The translations under genes and the position numbers were made by a program. From a virus, in IMG/VR virus record IMGVR_UViG_3300033179_000006, positions 1 through 31,331 of that record: a stretch of DNA of 31,331 nt; one strand, 5' to 3'. Of the stretch, positions 1-5,495 are shown one piece after another; position 1 is the first letter of the stretch; each line of letters opens with the position of its first letter. The notes below the pieces were generated by a model. It was not told the DNA's origin, ran no database searches, and saw nothing but the letters and a program-made list of their open reading frames with translations.

Positions 1-57
1 GTCAGGCGAGCCACTCATCGGGAATGCCGGGCCACCATCCTTCAGAACGGCGCTCAT
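1..57 (-). CDS. Phage hypothetical protein, N-terminal fragment
   Basis: Only the first 19 codons are in the window; the gene runs off the left edge. It starts MSAVLKDGGPAFP. The GGPAFP motif near the N-terminus recurs in small uncharacterised proteins of many tailed phages, which is my basis for calling it real. Its ATG at 55-57 overlaps the TGA of the upstream gene in an ATGA junction, so it belongs to the leftward operon driven from the promoter at 902-930. Function unknown. Confidence 0.6.
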   Translation of the reverse strand, partial: MSAVLKDGGPAFPMSGSPD

Positions 58-470
58 GCTGCACCCCCTGCCTTGGCGGGAGCGCGACCGGGCTGCATTC
101 CGTAGTCCTTGCGGAACAACGCATCCATGGCCCCGTCCGCAAGCTCTCGCTGGTCCGGATAGACCTTGTCGGCATATAGACGCTCGGCGATCTCTTTCCA
201 GGCAGCCGCGCGGCGCTCCAGAAGCTGCGCATATTCCAGCGCCACTACTTCGCACTGATCGTTGAAGTCGCCGGCGCGCTCGGCCGCCTCAACCGCGAGG
301 CGTTCGTCAGACGCGATGGCCTTTGGGTGTGCATCCTGCCGGCCGATGTTCCGAATGGCGTTGCGCAGGTTGATTGCACTGCCGCGAAGGACAGGACTCG
401 CGCCCGAATCGAGGGTGAAACTGGCTAGCAGCAAATCTGCCTGCTTTAAGGTATCGAGAAGGATTCCCAT
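54..470 (-). CDS. Phage hypothetical protein, 138 aa
   Basis: I do not recognise this 138-aa protein. It looks soluble and helical, rich in Ala, Glu and Arg, with no signal peptide or membrane segment. Residues from about 60 onward (AERAGDFNDQCEVVALEYAQ and following) look amphipathic. It is second in a leftward operon: its start lies three bases after the stop of the 474-860 gene, and its stop overlaps the next start. Co-transcription from the operator-controlled left promoter suggests an early-left accessory role, but no function is visible. Confidence 0.75.
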   Translation of the reverse strand: MGILLDTLKQADLLLASFTLDSGASPVLRGSAINLRNAIRNIGRQDAHPKAIASDERLAVEAAERAGDFNDQCEVVALEYAQLLERRAAAWKEIAERLYADKVYPDQRELADGAMDALFRKDYGMQPGRAPAKAGGAA

Positions 471-473
471 GGC

Positions 474-860
474 TCAGTCCCCCGTATAGCCGCGCGTGGT
501 GCGCGATTCGACTTCAGCCAGGGAAAAGCCCGGAGATTGCTGCGCAGCAATGCGAAGCTTTTCGACCAGCCCGGTTTGCGCGCCAGCGGCAACGCCGAGG
601 CGGGCGAGAGCCTGCCTCCACGCGGCTTCGCTGCCGAAGATCAGCGCTGCCGTGGCGGGCTTCATGTTGCGGATGTCCTGCAGCCGGGTCCGGAGTTCGG
701 CCATGGCGTCCTCAGCGTCGATCAGGGCATCGCTGGCGGCACAGGCAGCAATGTCGGCACTGACGCGGGCGACTTGCGTCGCGCTGGGGCCGAGGGCCTG
801 GGGGATGAGGCGGGCCGGGTATTGGCCGTTGGTGCGGGTGAGGCTGGATTGGCGAGACAT
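474..860 (-). CDS. Phage hypothetical protein, first gene of the left operon, 128 aa
   Basis: The reading frame is open further upstream, but I place the start at 860 (MSRQSSLTRTNG) because GGGAGAA precedes this ATG at good spacing. A longer version would begin inside the promoter and operator at 902-936. The 128-aa product is soluble, with an Ala-rich helical centre (about residues 30-60) and no motif I recognise. It is the promoter-proximal gene of the leftward operon and should be repressed by whichever protein binds the operator at 920-936. Function unknown. Confidence 0.75.
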   Translation of the reverse strand: MSRQSSLTRTNGQYPARLIPQALGPSATQVARVSADIAACAASDALIDAEDAMAELRTRLQDIRNMKPATAALIFGSEAAWRQALARLGVAAGAQTGLVEKLRIAAQQSPGFSLAEVESRTTRGYTGD

Positions 861-901
861 TTTGTTCTCCCGGTTGGCGCCGTGATCGGCGGCATGGGAG
901 A

Positions 902-930
902 AAGATACAGCCAGTAGCATGCTACGTCAA
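902..930 (-). promoter_or_regulatory. Left early promoter (PL-like)
   Basis: Read leftward, TTGACG (plus coordinates 930-925) and TATCTT (907-902) are separated by exactly 17 bp, close to the sigma70 consensus. The transcript would start near 895 and run into the gene at 860. A perfect operator overlaps the -35 box and spacer, so occupancy should block RNA polymerase. Confidence 0.75.
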
Positions 931-936
931 GTAGCA
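914..936. promoter_or_regulatory. Operator at the left promoter: perfect TGCTAC-N5-GTAGCA plus an extra half-site
   Basis: Positions 920-936 read TGCTAC GTCAA GTAGCA, a perfect 6-bp inverted repeat with a 5-bp centre, 17 bp in all. A further half-site GTAGCA (914-919) abuts it, making GTAGCATGCTAC a 12-bp palindrome. The same motif recurs in the repressor/Cro intergenic region (1917-1966), which identifies it as the operator of this phage's switch. Confidence 0.75.
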
Positions 937-970
937 AATCCGGGGATATTTGTAACAGTGCGGTTTGAGC

Positions 971-1004
971 CGAGAAAAGAAAAAGCCCGCTCAAGGCGGG
1001 CTTT
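971..1004 (-). terminator. Rho-independent terminator of the repressor operon
   Basis: A perfect 9-bp stem, AAAGCCCGC (982-990) with GCGGGCTTT (996-1004), closes a 5-nt loop. Read leftward it is followed by a T-rich run (TTTTTCTTTTCTC). It lies 18 bases past the stop of the HNH gene and before the left promoter, so it separates lysogenic transcription from the left early operon. Confidence 0.85.
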
Positions 1005-1021
1005 GGATGGGCAGTTCGAGG

Positions 1022-1294
1022 TTATTTTCGGCACATTCGCGCCTCGCGTTGCGTTTTCTTTTTATGGTCCACCACGGTCAGCCATTGCATGTTCTCAGGC
1101 TGGTCAGCGCCGCCACATTTAAGCGGGATGATGTGGTCGACCTGGTAGCCAGGGCAGGGGCCGCGGTGTCTTTGCGTGGCCGGGCAGGCTTGCTGTCGCT
1201 GGAAGTCCGCACGCGCCGCACGAGAGCGCGATGCGGCATCGGCCTGGATCGGAGCTGCGAGCGCCAAGCAGAGAAAGATGTGCAGCGCGTTCAG
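1022..1294 (-). CDS. HNH endonuclease with probable signal peptide
   Basis: A 90-aa HNH nuclease of the ββα-metal family. The motif is visible as VDHIIPL (Asp53-His54), ENMQW (Asn68) and DHKKK (His77). Four Cys (37, 47, 60, 88) could pair as disulphides. The N-terminus (residues 6-15 hydrophobic, then QADA) looks like a signal peptide with an AxA cleavage site near residue 20, implying export. It has no positively charged n-region, which weakens that. No ATG suits the start. I chose a CTG at 1294-1292 that overlaps the TGA of the upstream gene in a CTGA junction, with AGAGGA upstream. An open frame continues to 1609, but that extension has no HNH-related content and overlaps other genes. It is last in the repressor operon, so it is likely expressed in lysogens. 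Confidence 0.7.
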   Translation of the reverse strand: MNALHIFLCLALAAPIQADAASRSRAARADFQRQQACPATQRHRGPCPGYQVDHIIPLKCGGADQPENMQWLTVVDHKKKTQREARMCRK

Positions 1295-1500
1295 ATCCGC
1301 GCGTTCCTCTGCCGTATGTATTGGGCAACCGACTGTTTTGGCCGCCTCCGTTCCAGATAGAAGGCGCCTTCGGCGAAGGCCCCGGAGAGAATGAGGAACA
1401 GCAGCGCGCCCAATATCTGAAAGTGGAGTAAGCAGGCGATGGCGGCGAGCCCAGAGGCAAGCGAACTGATGCCAAGAAGCATTATCAAGATGGTGCGCAT
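1291..1500 (-). CDS. Small two-helix membrane protein, 69 aa
   Basis: A 69-aa protein with two hydrophobic stretches (about residues 3-25 and 28-46) and a basic C-terminal tail (RRRPKQSVAQ). This fits a small inner-membrane protein. GGAGGCGAC before the ATG is a good ribosome binding site. It lies 11 bases after the repressor and overlaps the HNH gene start, so it is expressed with both. No family recognised. Its place in a lysogenic operon beside an apparently exported nuclease fits a superinfection-exclusion role, which is inference only. Confidence 0.7.
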   Translation of the reverse strand: MRTILIMLLGISSLASGLAAIACLLHFQILGALLFLILSGAFAEGAFYLERRRPKQSVAQYIRQRNARI

Positions 1501-1511
1501 GTCGCCTCCGT

Positions 1512-1892
1512 TTACTTCGTCCGCAATCGAGATCTCGATGCTTTGAACCGTCGCACCTTCGGCGGCGGTTCGTGTGGCGCGAAACTGACCCCCTTGCTTT
1601 GCAGGGCATTGGCCATCTCCGGATTGTTTCCCTTCATCTTCGGGATCACCGGCATTTCAAAGAGAATTTCTCCCGGATCGGCGCCGAGTTCCTCGCAAAT
1701 TGTGAAGAAAGCCTCAAGCGTGATCGGCCGGCGCTTGTTGAGCCAGTGATTTACGGCAGCACGTCCTTTGGACTCGTCCTCGACGCCATCTTTCTTGAAA
1801 ACAGCAGCAGCCAAGTCCGCATCCGTTTTATCGGATTGCTTCTTCTTGGCCTTGAGCCGCTCGTTCCATTTACCCCAGTCCATGACTGACAT
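1512..1892 (-). CDS. XRE-family repressor (CI-like position), 126 aa
   Basis: A helix-turn-helix DNA-binding protein. Residues about 5-75 look like an XRE/lambda-repressor fold, including GRAAVNHWLNKRRPITLEAF and the typical ending EELGADPGEILF. The C-terminal 45 residues are basic and Pro-rich. The S24 autoprotease domain of CI-type repressors is absent, so RecA-stimulated self-cleavage is unlikely. It is transcribed away from the Cro-like gene at 1969 across an intergenic region with repeated operators, the classic repressor position. I chose the start at 1892 (MSVMDW); a second ATG lies three codons later (MDWGKW). Neither has a clear Shine-Dalgarno sequence, so the start is uncertain by a few residues. 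Confidence 0.75.
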   Translation of the reverse strand: MSVMDWGKWNERLKAKKKQSDKTDADLAAAVFKKDGVEDESKGRAAVNHWLNKRRPITLEAFFTICEELGADPGEILFEMPVIPKMKGNNPEMANALQSKGVSFAPHEPPPKVRRFKASRSRLRTK

Positions 1893-1916
1893 TTTATGGT
1901 CGATCACAAAACAAAA

Positions 1917-1966
1917 TGCTACAGGGGGTTGCATTGCTACCCGTTTTTCTGCTACCGTACGTATCA
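1917..1966. promoter_or_regulatory. Operators between repressor and Cro genes (OR-like)
   Basis: Two imperfect copies of the 17-bp operator are present. At 1917-1933 the halves are TGCTAC and GTTGCA around AGGGG; at 1950-1966 they are TGCTAC and GTATCA around CGTAC. Each has one mismatch in its right half. A lone half-site TGCTAC lies at 1935-1940. The set lies within the 76-bp divergent promoter region, so binding would affect both the repressor and the Cro-like gene. Weaker copies here and a perfect copy at the left promoter suggest graded occupancy. Confidence 0.7.
1929..1958 (+). promoter_or_regulatory. Possible rightward early promoter (PR-like)
   Basis: TTGCAT (1929-1934) and TACCGT (1953-1958) are 18 bp apart, a modest sigma70 match. 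Transcription would begin near 1965, almost at the ATG of the Cro-like gene at 1969. That agrees with the lack of a Shine-Dalgarno sequence there. An alternative -10 box, TATCAT (1962-1967), would start transcription inside the gene. Both overlap operators. Confidence 0.4.
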
Positions 1967-1968
1967 TT

Positions 1969-2208
1969 ATGGAAAATCCTACTGTTGTGGACGACCCGAA
2001 AGTCATCGGCGCCGAGCTTGAAAAAGCTCGCCTGGGTCGCGGTTTGAGTCGCGCTCAGGTCGGTAAAGAAATCGGGGTATCTGAAGGTATGGTTGGCCAC
2101 ATTGAGCGCGGTGATCGCAGACCATCCCCGGAGACCGCTAAAGCCCTGGGAAAGCTTTATGACATGGATCGTGCTCGCATTCTTCCGGACGTTTTCGGCC
2201 CCGACTGA
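1969..2208 (+). CDS. XRE-family HTH regulator (Cro-like position), 79 aa
   Basis: A 79-aa single-domain helix-turn-helix protein. The HTH core is about residues 20-60 and includes LSRAQVGKEIGVSEGMVGHI followed by ERGDRRPSPET, a standard XRE pattern. It is divergent from the repressor at 1512-1892 and shares its operator region, so it is positioned as Cro, first gene of the rightward early operon. The frame is open upstream but runs through the promoter and the antisense of the repressor, so I start at 1969 (MENPTVV). No Shine-Dalgarno sequence precedes it, and the mRNA may be leaderless. Confidence 0.8.
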   Translation: MENPTVVDDPKVIGAELEKARLGRGLSRAQVGKEIGVSEGMVGHIERGDRRPSPETAKALGKLYDMDRARILPDVFGPD

Positions 2209-2347
2209 CATGTTGATTTCCCATGACAGCGCCATGAGCCTGCGCGCAAATATGACATGCCGCAATAGGCCAAACGGCATAAGTGTCGATATTTCAACGC
2301 CGCATCGCAGCAGATGCGCTGCCGAAAGTGCCCATCCCTTTGTCTCC

Positions 2348-2394
2348 GCGACGGTAATCCCTCCGGCCTTCTCCTCCCTGAGGCCGTCCGTCGC
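2348..2394 (+). ncRNA. Structured leader RNA hairpin between Cro-like gene and early operon
   Basis: GCGACGG (2348-2354) pairs perfectly with CCGTCGC (2388-2394), with an inner GGCC/GGCC pair (2365-2368 and 2382-2385). It lies directly before the terminator-like hairpin at 2397-2425, so the two form a tandem structure in the early transcript. The remaining bases 2209-2347 show no convincing gene. A cis-acting antitermination or attenuation element is possible, but unproven. Confidence 0.4.
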
Positions 2395-2396
2395 TT

Positions 2397-2430
2397 GCCC
2401 CGGGCGACATCCTCCCGCCCGGGGCCCTTT
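2397..2430 (+). terminator. Terminator-like hairpin downstream of the Cro-like gene (tR1-like position)
   Basis: GCCCCGGGCG (2397-2406) pairs with CGCCCGGGGC (2416-2425) in a perfect 10-bp, very GC-rich stem with a 9-nt loop. It is followed by CCTTTATT, a weak U-run. Its position after the Cro-like gene matches lambda tR1. Full early expression would need readthrough or antitermination. Confidence 0.55.
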
Positions 2431-2449
2431 ATTCCACTCGATCTGATCC

Positions 2450-2629
2450 ATGTACGCCGATCCCTCTCACAAGCACGTCCAAGTCACCAAGCTGCGCTTC
2501 ACTGCCGCTGAGCTTGCGCTGCTGCGCGCTGCCGCTGAGCAGTCGAAGCTACAGCCTGCTGCATTTGCCCGGGAGGCAATCCTCCGCAGCATTGCCTCTA
2601 TCGTCGCGCCCTCGACTGATAACCGCTGA
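2450..2629 (+). CDS. Small ribbon-helix-helix-like protein, 59 aa
   Basis: A 59-aa frame starting MYADPSHKHVQVTKLRFTAA. The layout of a short basic β-strand (VTKLRF) followed by two Ala-rich helices, the second with AFAREAILRSI, resembles ribbon-helix-helix (CopG/MobC-like) DNA-binding proteins. The start lacks a clear Shine-Dalgarno sequence. It ends seven bases before the next gene. The assignment rests on overall pattern only. An early regulator is plausible. Confidence 0.55.
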   Translation: MYADPSHKHVQVTKLRFTAAELALLRAAAEQSKLQPAAFAREAILRSIASIVAPSTDNR

Positions 2630-2635
2630 TAACAA

Positions 2636-3001
2636 ATGAAATCACCCATTATCAAAGGGCAGTTGACCCTCAACTTTGAGCCGGGCCTGACTGAGCGCCA
2701 CCGCTCCCTGCGGGACTGTGTTGCCACCGGGGTCTACCAGCGCGGCCTGACCCGTGTGGCGATCGACTTGGATGTGGCGCCCTCAAATCTCTCCGTGCAG
2801 TTGAGCGAGAGCCCGGAGCGCAAGTTCTCCATCGAGGCCTTCGAGCTTTACCTGGACAAGACCGGTGACCGCACTCCGATCTATTACTTGGTCGAGAAAT
2901 ACTTGGCCGACAAGTCCGTGGTGAAAGAGGCGGCACTCGCGCGCTTGGCGCCGCACCTTGCCGAGTTGATGCCGCTTCTTCAGCAGGCTGGCCTCGTATG
3001 A
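2636..3001 (+). CDS. Phage early regulatory (CII-like position) DNA-binding protein, 121 aa
   Basis: A 121-aa protein with a probable helix-turn-helix at about residues 35-60 (YQRGLTRVAIDLDVAPSNLS). It is followed by a segment (FSIEAFELYLDKTGDRTPIY) typical of phage regulators in this position. The family resemblance is from memory of similar early-region proteins. It lies just downstream of the Cro-like gene and leader, as CII does in lambdoid phages. Its stop overlaps the next ATG (ATGA). Targets are unknown. Confidence 0.6.
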   Translation: MKSPIIKGQLTLNFEPGLTERHRSLRDCVATGVYQRGLTRVAIDLDVAPSNLSVQLSESPERKFSIEAFELYLDKTGDRTPIYYLVEKYLADKSVVKEAALARLAPHLAELMPLLQQAGLV

Positions 3002-3093
3002 AACGCCTCTTCCACCTCCTCCTCGCCATCGCCGCCACGGTCGAATGGCTGTTTACCCCTGAACCCGACCACGACCTCCGGGCGCTTCCATGA
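2998..3093 (+). CDS. 31-aa membrane microprotein
   Basis: A 31-codon frame beginning MKRLFHLLLAIAATVEWLF, a basic start then one hydrophobic helix, ending in an acidic Pro-rich tail. It is joined by ATGA overlaps at both ends to the regulator before it and the RNA ligase after it. That arrangement supports translation of an otherwise easily missed gene. It may anchor in the inner membrane. No function recognised. Confidence 0.55.
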   Translation: MKRLFHLLLAIAATVEWLFTPEPDHDLRALP

Positions 3094-3635
3094 TCGAATT
3101 CGAACCCTTTGCCAAGATCGCGCGCCTGACCCGCGAATGTACCGTCACCGAAAAGATCGATGGCACCAATGCCAGCATCTTCATCGGCGAGGACGGTTCG
3201 TTCCTGGTGGGCTCGCGTACGCGCTGGATCACGCCTGAGGATGACAACTACGGCTTTGCCAAGTGGGCGCATGCGAACCGCGAGGAGTTGGTTAATGGTC
3301 TCGGGATAGGCCATCACTTCGGCGAATGGTGGGGCCAGGGCGTGCAGCGCAACTACTCGCAGACCTCAAAGCGGTTCAGTCTGTTCAATACCTCGAAGTG
3401 GGGCGAGAGTCGCCCTTCTTGTTGCGACGTGGTGCCGGTTCTTTACAACGGCGTCTTTGATGAATTCGGCGTCTGCAAGGGCATCAAGGCCGCGCTCAAG
3501 CAATTGACCGAGCAGGGTAGCGCAGCGGCGCCCGGCTTCATGAAGCCCGAGGGCATCGTGATTTTCCACCATGCCGCGCATCTCTACTTCAAAAAGACGC
3601 TCGACAAAGACGAGGAATGGAAAGGGAAGTCATGA
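3090..3635 (+). CDS. RNA ligase (T4 Rnl2-like nucleotidyltransferase)
   Basis: A 181-aa ATP-dependent RNA ligase-type protein that would seal nicked or broken RNA through a lysyl-AMP intermediate. Motif I is EKIDGTNAS, with the nucleotidyl lysine at Lys22. SRTR (42-45) follows, GEWWGQG (78-84) fits motif III with Glu79, KPEGIVIF (152-159) fits motif IV and YFKKTLD (166-172) fits motif V. The length matches a minimal catalytic domain without a C-terminal module. No polynucleotide kinase or phosphatase partner is adjacent, though a HAD-like protein is encoded at 9697-10188. Repair of tRNA cut by a host anticodon nuclease is a known role of such phage enzymes; here it is inference. Confidence 0.85.
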   Translation: MIEFEPFAKIARLTRECTVTEKIDGTNASIFIGEDGSFLVGSRTRWITPEDDNYGFAKWAHANREELVNGLGIGHHFGEWWGQGVQRNYSQTSKRFSLFNTSKWGESRPSCCDVVPVLYNGVFDEFGVCKGIKAALKQLTEQGSAAAPGFMKPEGIVIFHHAAHLYFKKTLDKDEEWKGKS

Positions 3636-3838
3636 ACCTGTTCCTGCAATACCTGCCGCAAATCCTCGGCTGCATCCTCGCCGCGCTCGCCGCCGGCGGT
3701 CTGGTATGGCTGTGCCACGCCGCCATGATGATGAGCAGCGCGTGCATGGAAGGGCTCACCGCAGTGATGGAGCAGCCGCTGGGGTACTTCGAGCACCCCA
3801 TGCCAAGCGAGAAGCTGCGGCGGGTGCCATTGCAATGA
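3632..3838 (+). CDS. Small single-pass membrane protein, 68 aa
   Basis: I start at ATG 3632, which overlaps the RNA ligase stop (ATGA). The product has a hydrophobic segment at about residues 8-32 (LPQILGCILAALAAGGLVWL) and a mostly polar C-terminal half. It is a probable inner-membrane protein of the early operon. An upstream in-frame ATG at 3617 would add five residues, but the coupled start is preferred. Function unknown. Confidence 0.65.
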   Translation: MNLFLQYLPQILGCILAALAAGGLVWLCHAAMMMSSACMEGLTAVMEQPLGYFEHPMPSEKLRRVPLQ

Positions 3839-4110
3839 AGCGCAATCAGCCAGTCGTCATGCCCGAAGGATGGACGCGGGAAGTGCCCGACTACGCCAAG
3901 AATCATCTGTTCATCGGCTCGCCTGGAGCAGATGGCGGGTTCGTCACCGTGGACTTCACCAACCGCTGTTACCGCTCCGGCATCAACACCGGCCGCACGT
4001 TTCGCCTGGGCGGCATCTATCAGGGTCTCTGCTGGAGACAGCGTCTCGAACAGGACGCGATTGACTGGCTCGCCCGGGTGATGTCGGAACGGGAGACGCG
4101 CACGGCATGA
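3835..4110 (+). CDS. Phage hypothetical protein, 91 aa
   Basis: A soluble 91-aa protein, ATGA-coupled at both ends. It is rich in Trp, Tyr and Gly, with DGGFVTVDFTNRCYRSGI in the middle suggesting a small β-sheet, and a helical C-terminus (QDAIDWLARVM). The frame is open further upstream in the antisense of neighbours, but the coupled ATG is the natural start. No family or function recognised. Confidence 0.7.
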   Translation: MKRNQPVVMPEGWTREVPDYAKNHLFIGSPGADGGFVTVDFTNRCYRSGINTGRTFRLGGIYQGLCWRQRLEQDAIDWLARVMSERETRTA

Positions 4111-4388
4111 GCAAAATCGTTCGCCTCCTCGATCGTGAACCGGGCCAGAAAGCGCAACTCGAAGTTGCCGGCTTCATCATCGACAGTGATATCCCGCCGC
4201 CCCTGAAACTGGGTGCGATGAAGGCCGCTCTGCGCGAGGTCATCGGCGCGCTTGAGATCGGCCAGAGCTTCCTGGCGCCCCAGGACTACGACCGCGCCGA
4301 AATCTACCGTGTCGGCAAAGAGTTCAAAGACCGGCTTTTCTCAGCCAAGAAAATGACGAATGGCACTCGGGTTTGGCGCGTCGAATGA
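4107..4388 (+). CDS. Phage hypothetical protein, 93 aa
   Basis: A 93-aa soluble protein with mixed charge. Residues 18-58 (EVAGFIIDSDIPPPLKLGAM and following) read as an αβ segment, and the C-terminus is basic (FSAKKMTNGTRVWRVE). The ending FKDRLFSAKKMTNGTRVWR resembles small phage DNA-binding or regulatory proteins, but I cannot name a family. It overlaps the genes on both sides by four bases and belongs to the early operon. Confidence 0.65.
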   Translation: MSKIVRLLDREPGQKAQLEVAGFIIDSDIPPPLKLGAMKAALREVIGALEIGQSFLAPQDYDRAEIYRVGKEFKDRLFSAKKMTNGTRVWRVE

Positions 4389-4921
4389 GCCTGTCCGCCC
4401 ACCAATCCGCCCAGATGAAGTCCGATGAGTGGCTGACGCCGCCTGAGATCCTGCGTCAGCTCGGTGACTTCGACCTTGATCCCTGCGCGCCTCTTGTCCG
4501 CCCCTGGCCCACGGCCCGCCTGCATTACTGCAAAGCCGATGACGGCCTCGCACGGCCCTGGCTTGGGCGCGTCTGGCTGAATCCCCCCTTCGGCCGCGAG
4601 GCTGTGAAATGGCTGGAACGCTTGGCGGAGCACGGTGATGGCATTGCCCTTTGGGCGGCGCGCACCGAAACCGCTGCCTTCTTCGATTTTGTCTGGGGGG
4701 GGGCGCATGCGGTCCTCTTTCTCCGTGGCCGGCCGCACTTCCATCAGATAGACGGCAAGCGCGCGTCCTTCAACAGCGGGGCACCGATCTGTCTCATTGC
4801 CTACGGCACCCGCAATGCCATGGCATTGGAGGACTGCGGCTTGGATGGACATTTCGTCTGGCTGCACCTGTGCTCGCAGGACAAGAGCACGCGCGGCAAA
4901 GTACAAGCGGAAGCCGCGTAA
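4385..4921 (+). CDS. Phage Dam-type DNA N6-adenine methyltransferase
   Basis: A 178-aa protein of the phage DNA N-6-adenine-methyltransferase family, which transfers a methyl group from SAM to adenine in DNA. Motifs seen are DEWLTPPEIL (14-23), FDLDPCA (29-35) and the catalytic NPPF (66-69), preceded by VWL. The length fits the family. The start at 4385 is ATGA-coupled to the previous gene. Methylation probably protects phage DNA from restriction or marks it for regulation. A run of nine Gs (4695-4703) lies inside the gene in frame, after codon 103. A one-base slip would truncate or alter the C-terminal third, so expression could be phase-variable. Confidence 0.88.
   Translation: MSLSAHQSAQMKSDEWLTPPEILRQLGDFDLDPCAPLVRPWPTARLHYCKADDGLARPWLGRVWLNPPFGREAVKWLERLAEHGDGIALWAARTETAAFFDFVWGGAHAVLFLRGRPHFHQIDGKRASFNSGAPICLIAYGTRNAMALEDCGLDGHFVWLHLCSQDKSTRGKVQAEAA
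4695..4703 (+). repeat. Nine-G homopolymer inside the methyltransferase gene
   Basis: The tract spans codons encoding Trp-Gly-Gly-Ala. With nine Gs the reading frame is open. I noticed no other G run this long in the window. Poly-G tracts in methyltransferase genes are known slippage sites in several bacteria. Confidence 0.9.
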
Positions 4922-5121
4922 TGCTCTCCTGCACCAGCTCCCGCTGCGGCTACCTCAACACGGCACCAACGCCGGCGCCGCGCAAGTGCCCCTACTGCGG
5001 CAACCCGCTGGCGCACCTCCCCACGCTCGGCCGCTACGGCCGGCGCGCCGATGAGATGCATCCCGCGCAGCGCCAGGAACTCATGGGCGCCGATGCCTCG
5101 CCTTTCCGGAGGCCGGCATGA
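4921..5121 (+). CDS. Zinc-ribbon protein, 66 aa
   Basis: A 66-aa protein whose N-terminus carries two cysteine pairs: CTSSRC (4-9) and CPYC (25-28). That is the layout of a small zinc ribbon. The rest is basic and Pro/Arg-rich. The ATG shares its A with the TAA of the methyltransferase gene (TAATG). It probably binds nucleic acid or protein through the zinc knuckle. The exact role is not recognisable. Confidence 0.65.
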   Translation: MLSCTSSRCGYLNTAPTPAPRKCPYCGNPLAHLPTLGRYGRRADEMHPAQRQELMGADASPFRRPA

Positions 5122-5495
5122 GCTTCCATGTCCCCGAGCGCTTCCGCTTTACCGGCGTGCATCGGCTCGCCAGCGATTCCTCCTGGGGAAACAATGGCGC
5201 CTTTTTCTGCAAGCTCAAGCACAGCCAGATTGTCAAGGTGATCGCTTCTGATGGACTCGGCTGGGAGCATGTCAGCGTCAGCCGTGATGACCGCATTCCG
5301 ACATGGGACGAAATGTGCCAGGTCAAGTCCCTTTTCTGGGACGACGAGGACGCGGTCATGCAACTCCACCCGCCGCAAAGTGATTGGGTGAACAACCACT
5401 CCAAGTGCCTGCACCTCTGGCGGCCGGTCGGGCTGGAGATTCCATTGCCCCCATCGATTCTGGTCGGGCACAAGTCCATCGGAGTGCTGGCATGA
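5118..5495 (+). CDS. Conserved phage protein (DUF7694-like), 125 aa
   Basis: A 125-aa protein with segments I recognise from a widespread phage/prophage family: GWEHVSVS (48-55), PTWDEMC (61-67), LFWDDEDAVMQLHPP (72-86) and YVNNH-like DWVNNHSKCLHLWRP. The family is annotated only as a domain of unknown function and commonly sits in early regions. It is ATGA-coupled on both sides. No catalytic motif is evident, but the conserved Trp, His and acidic residues suggest a binding or enzymatic pocket. Confidence 0.75.
   Translation: MSFHVPERFRFTGVHRLASDSSWGNNGAFFCKLKHSQIVKVIASDGLGWEHVSVSRDDRIPTWDEMCQVKSLFWDDEDAVMQLHPPQSDWVNNHSKCLHLWRPVGLEIPLPPSILVGHKSIGVLA

Noticed and set aside
1295-1609. N-terminal extension of the HNH frame to 195 aa
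   Set aside because: The extra 105 residues are Arg/His-rich, overlap the membrane protein and repressor ends in another frame, and have no HNH-family content.
2234-2446. Possible 70-aa rightward protein after the Cro-like gene
   Set aside because: It spans both leader hairpins, is Pro/Arg/His/Ser-rich with no fold signature, and has no clear ribosome binding site. The structured RNA explanation fits better.
1894-2451. Leftward 185-codon frame opposite the Cro-like gene
   Set aside because: Its C-terminal half is antisense to a clear HTH gene and it runs through the operator region.
4695-4703. Sequencing error at the nine-G run
   Set aside because: The reading frame is intact and all motifs on both sides are in the same frame, so the consensus length is probably right; length variation remains possible.
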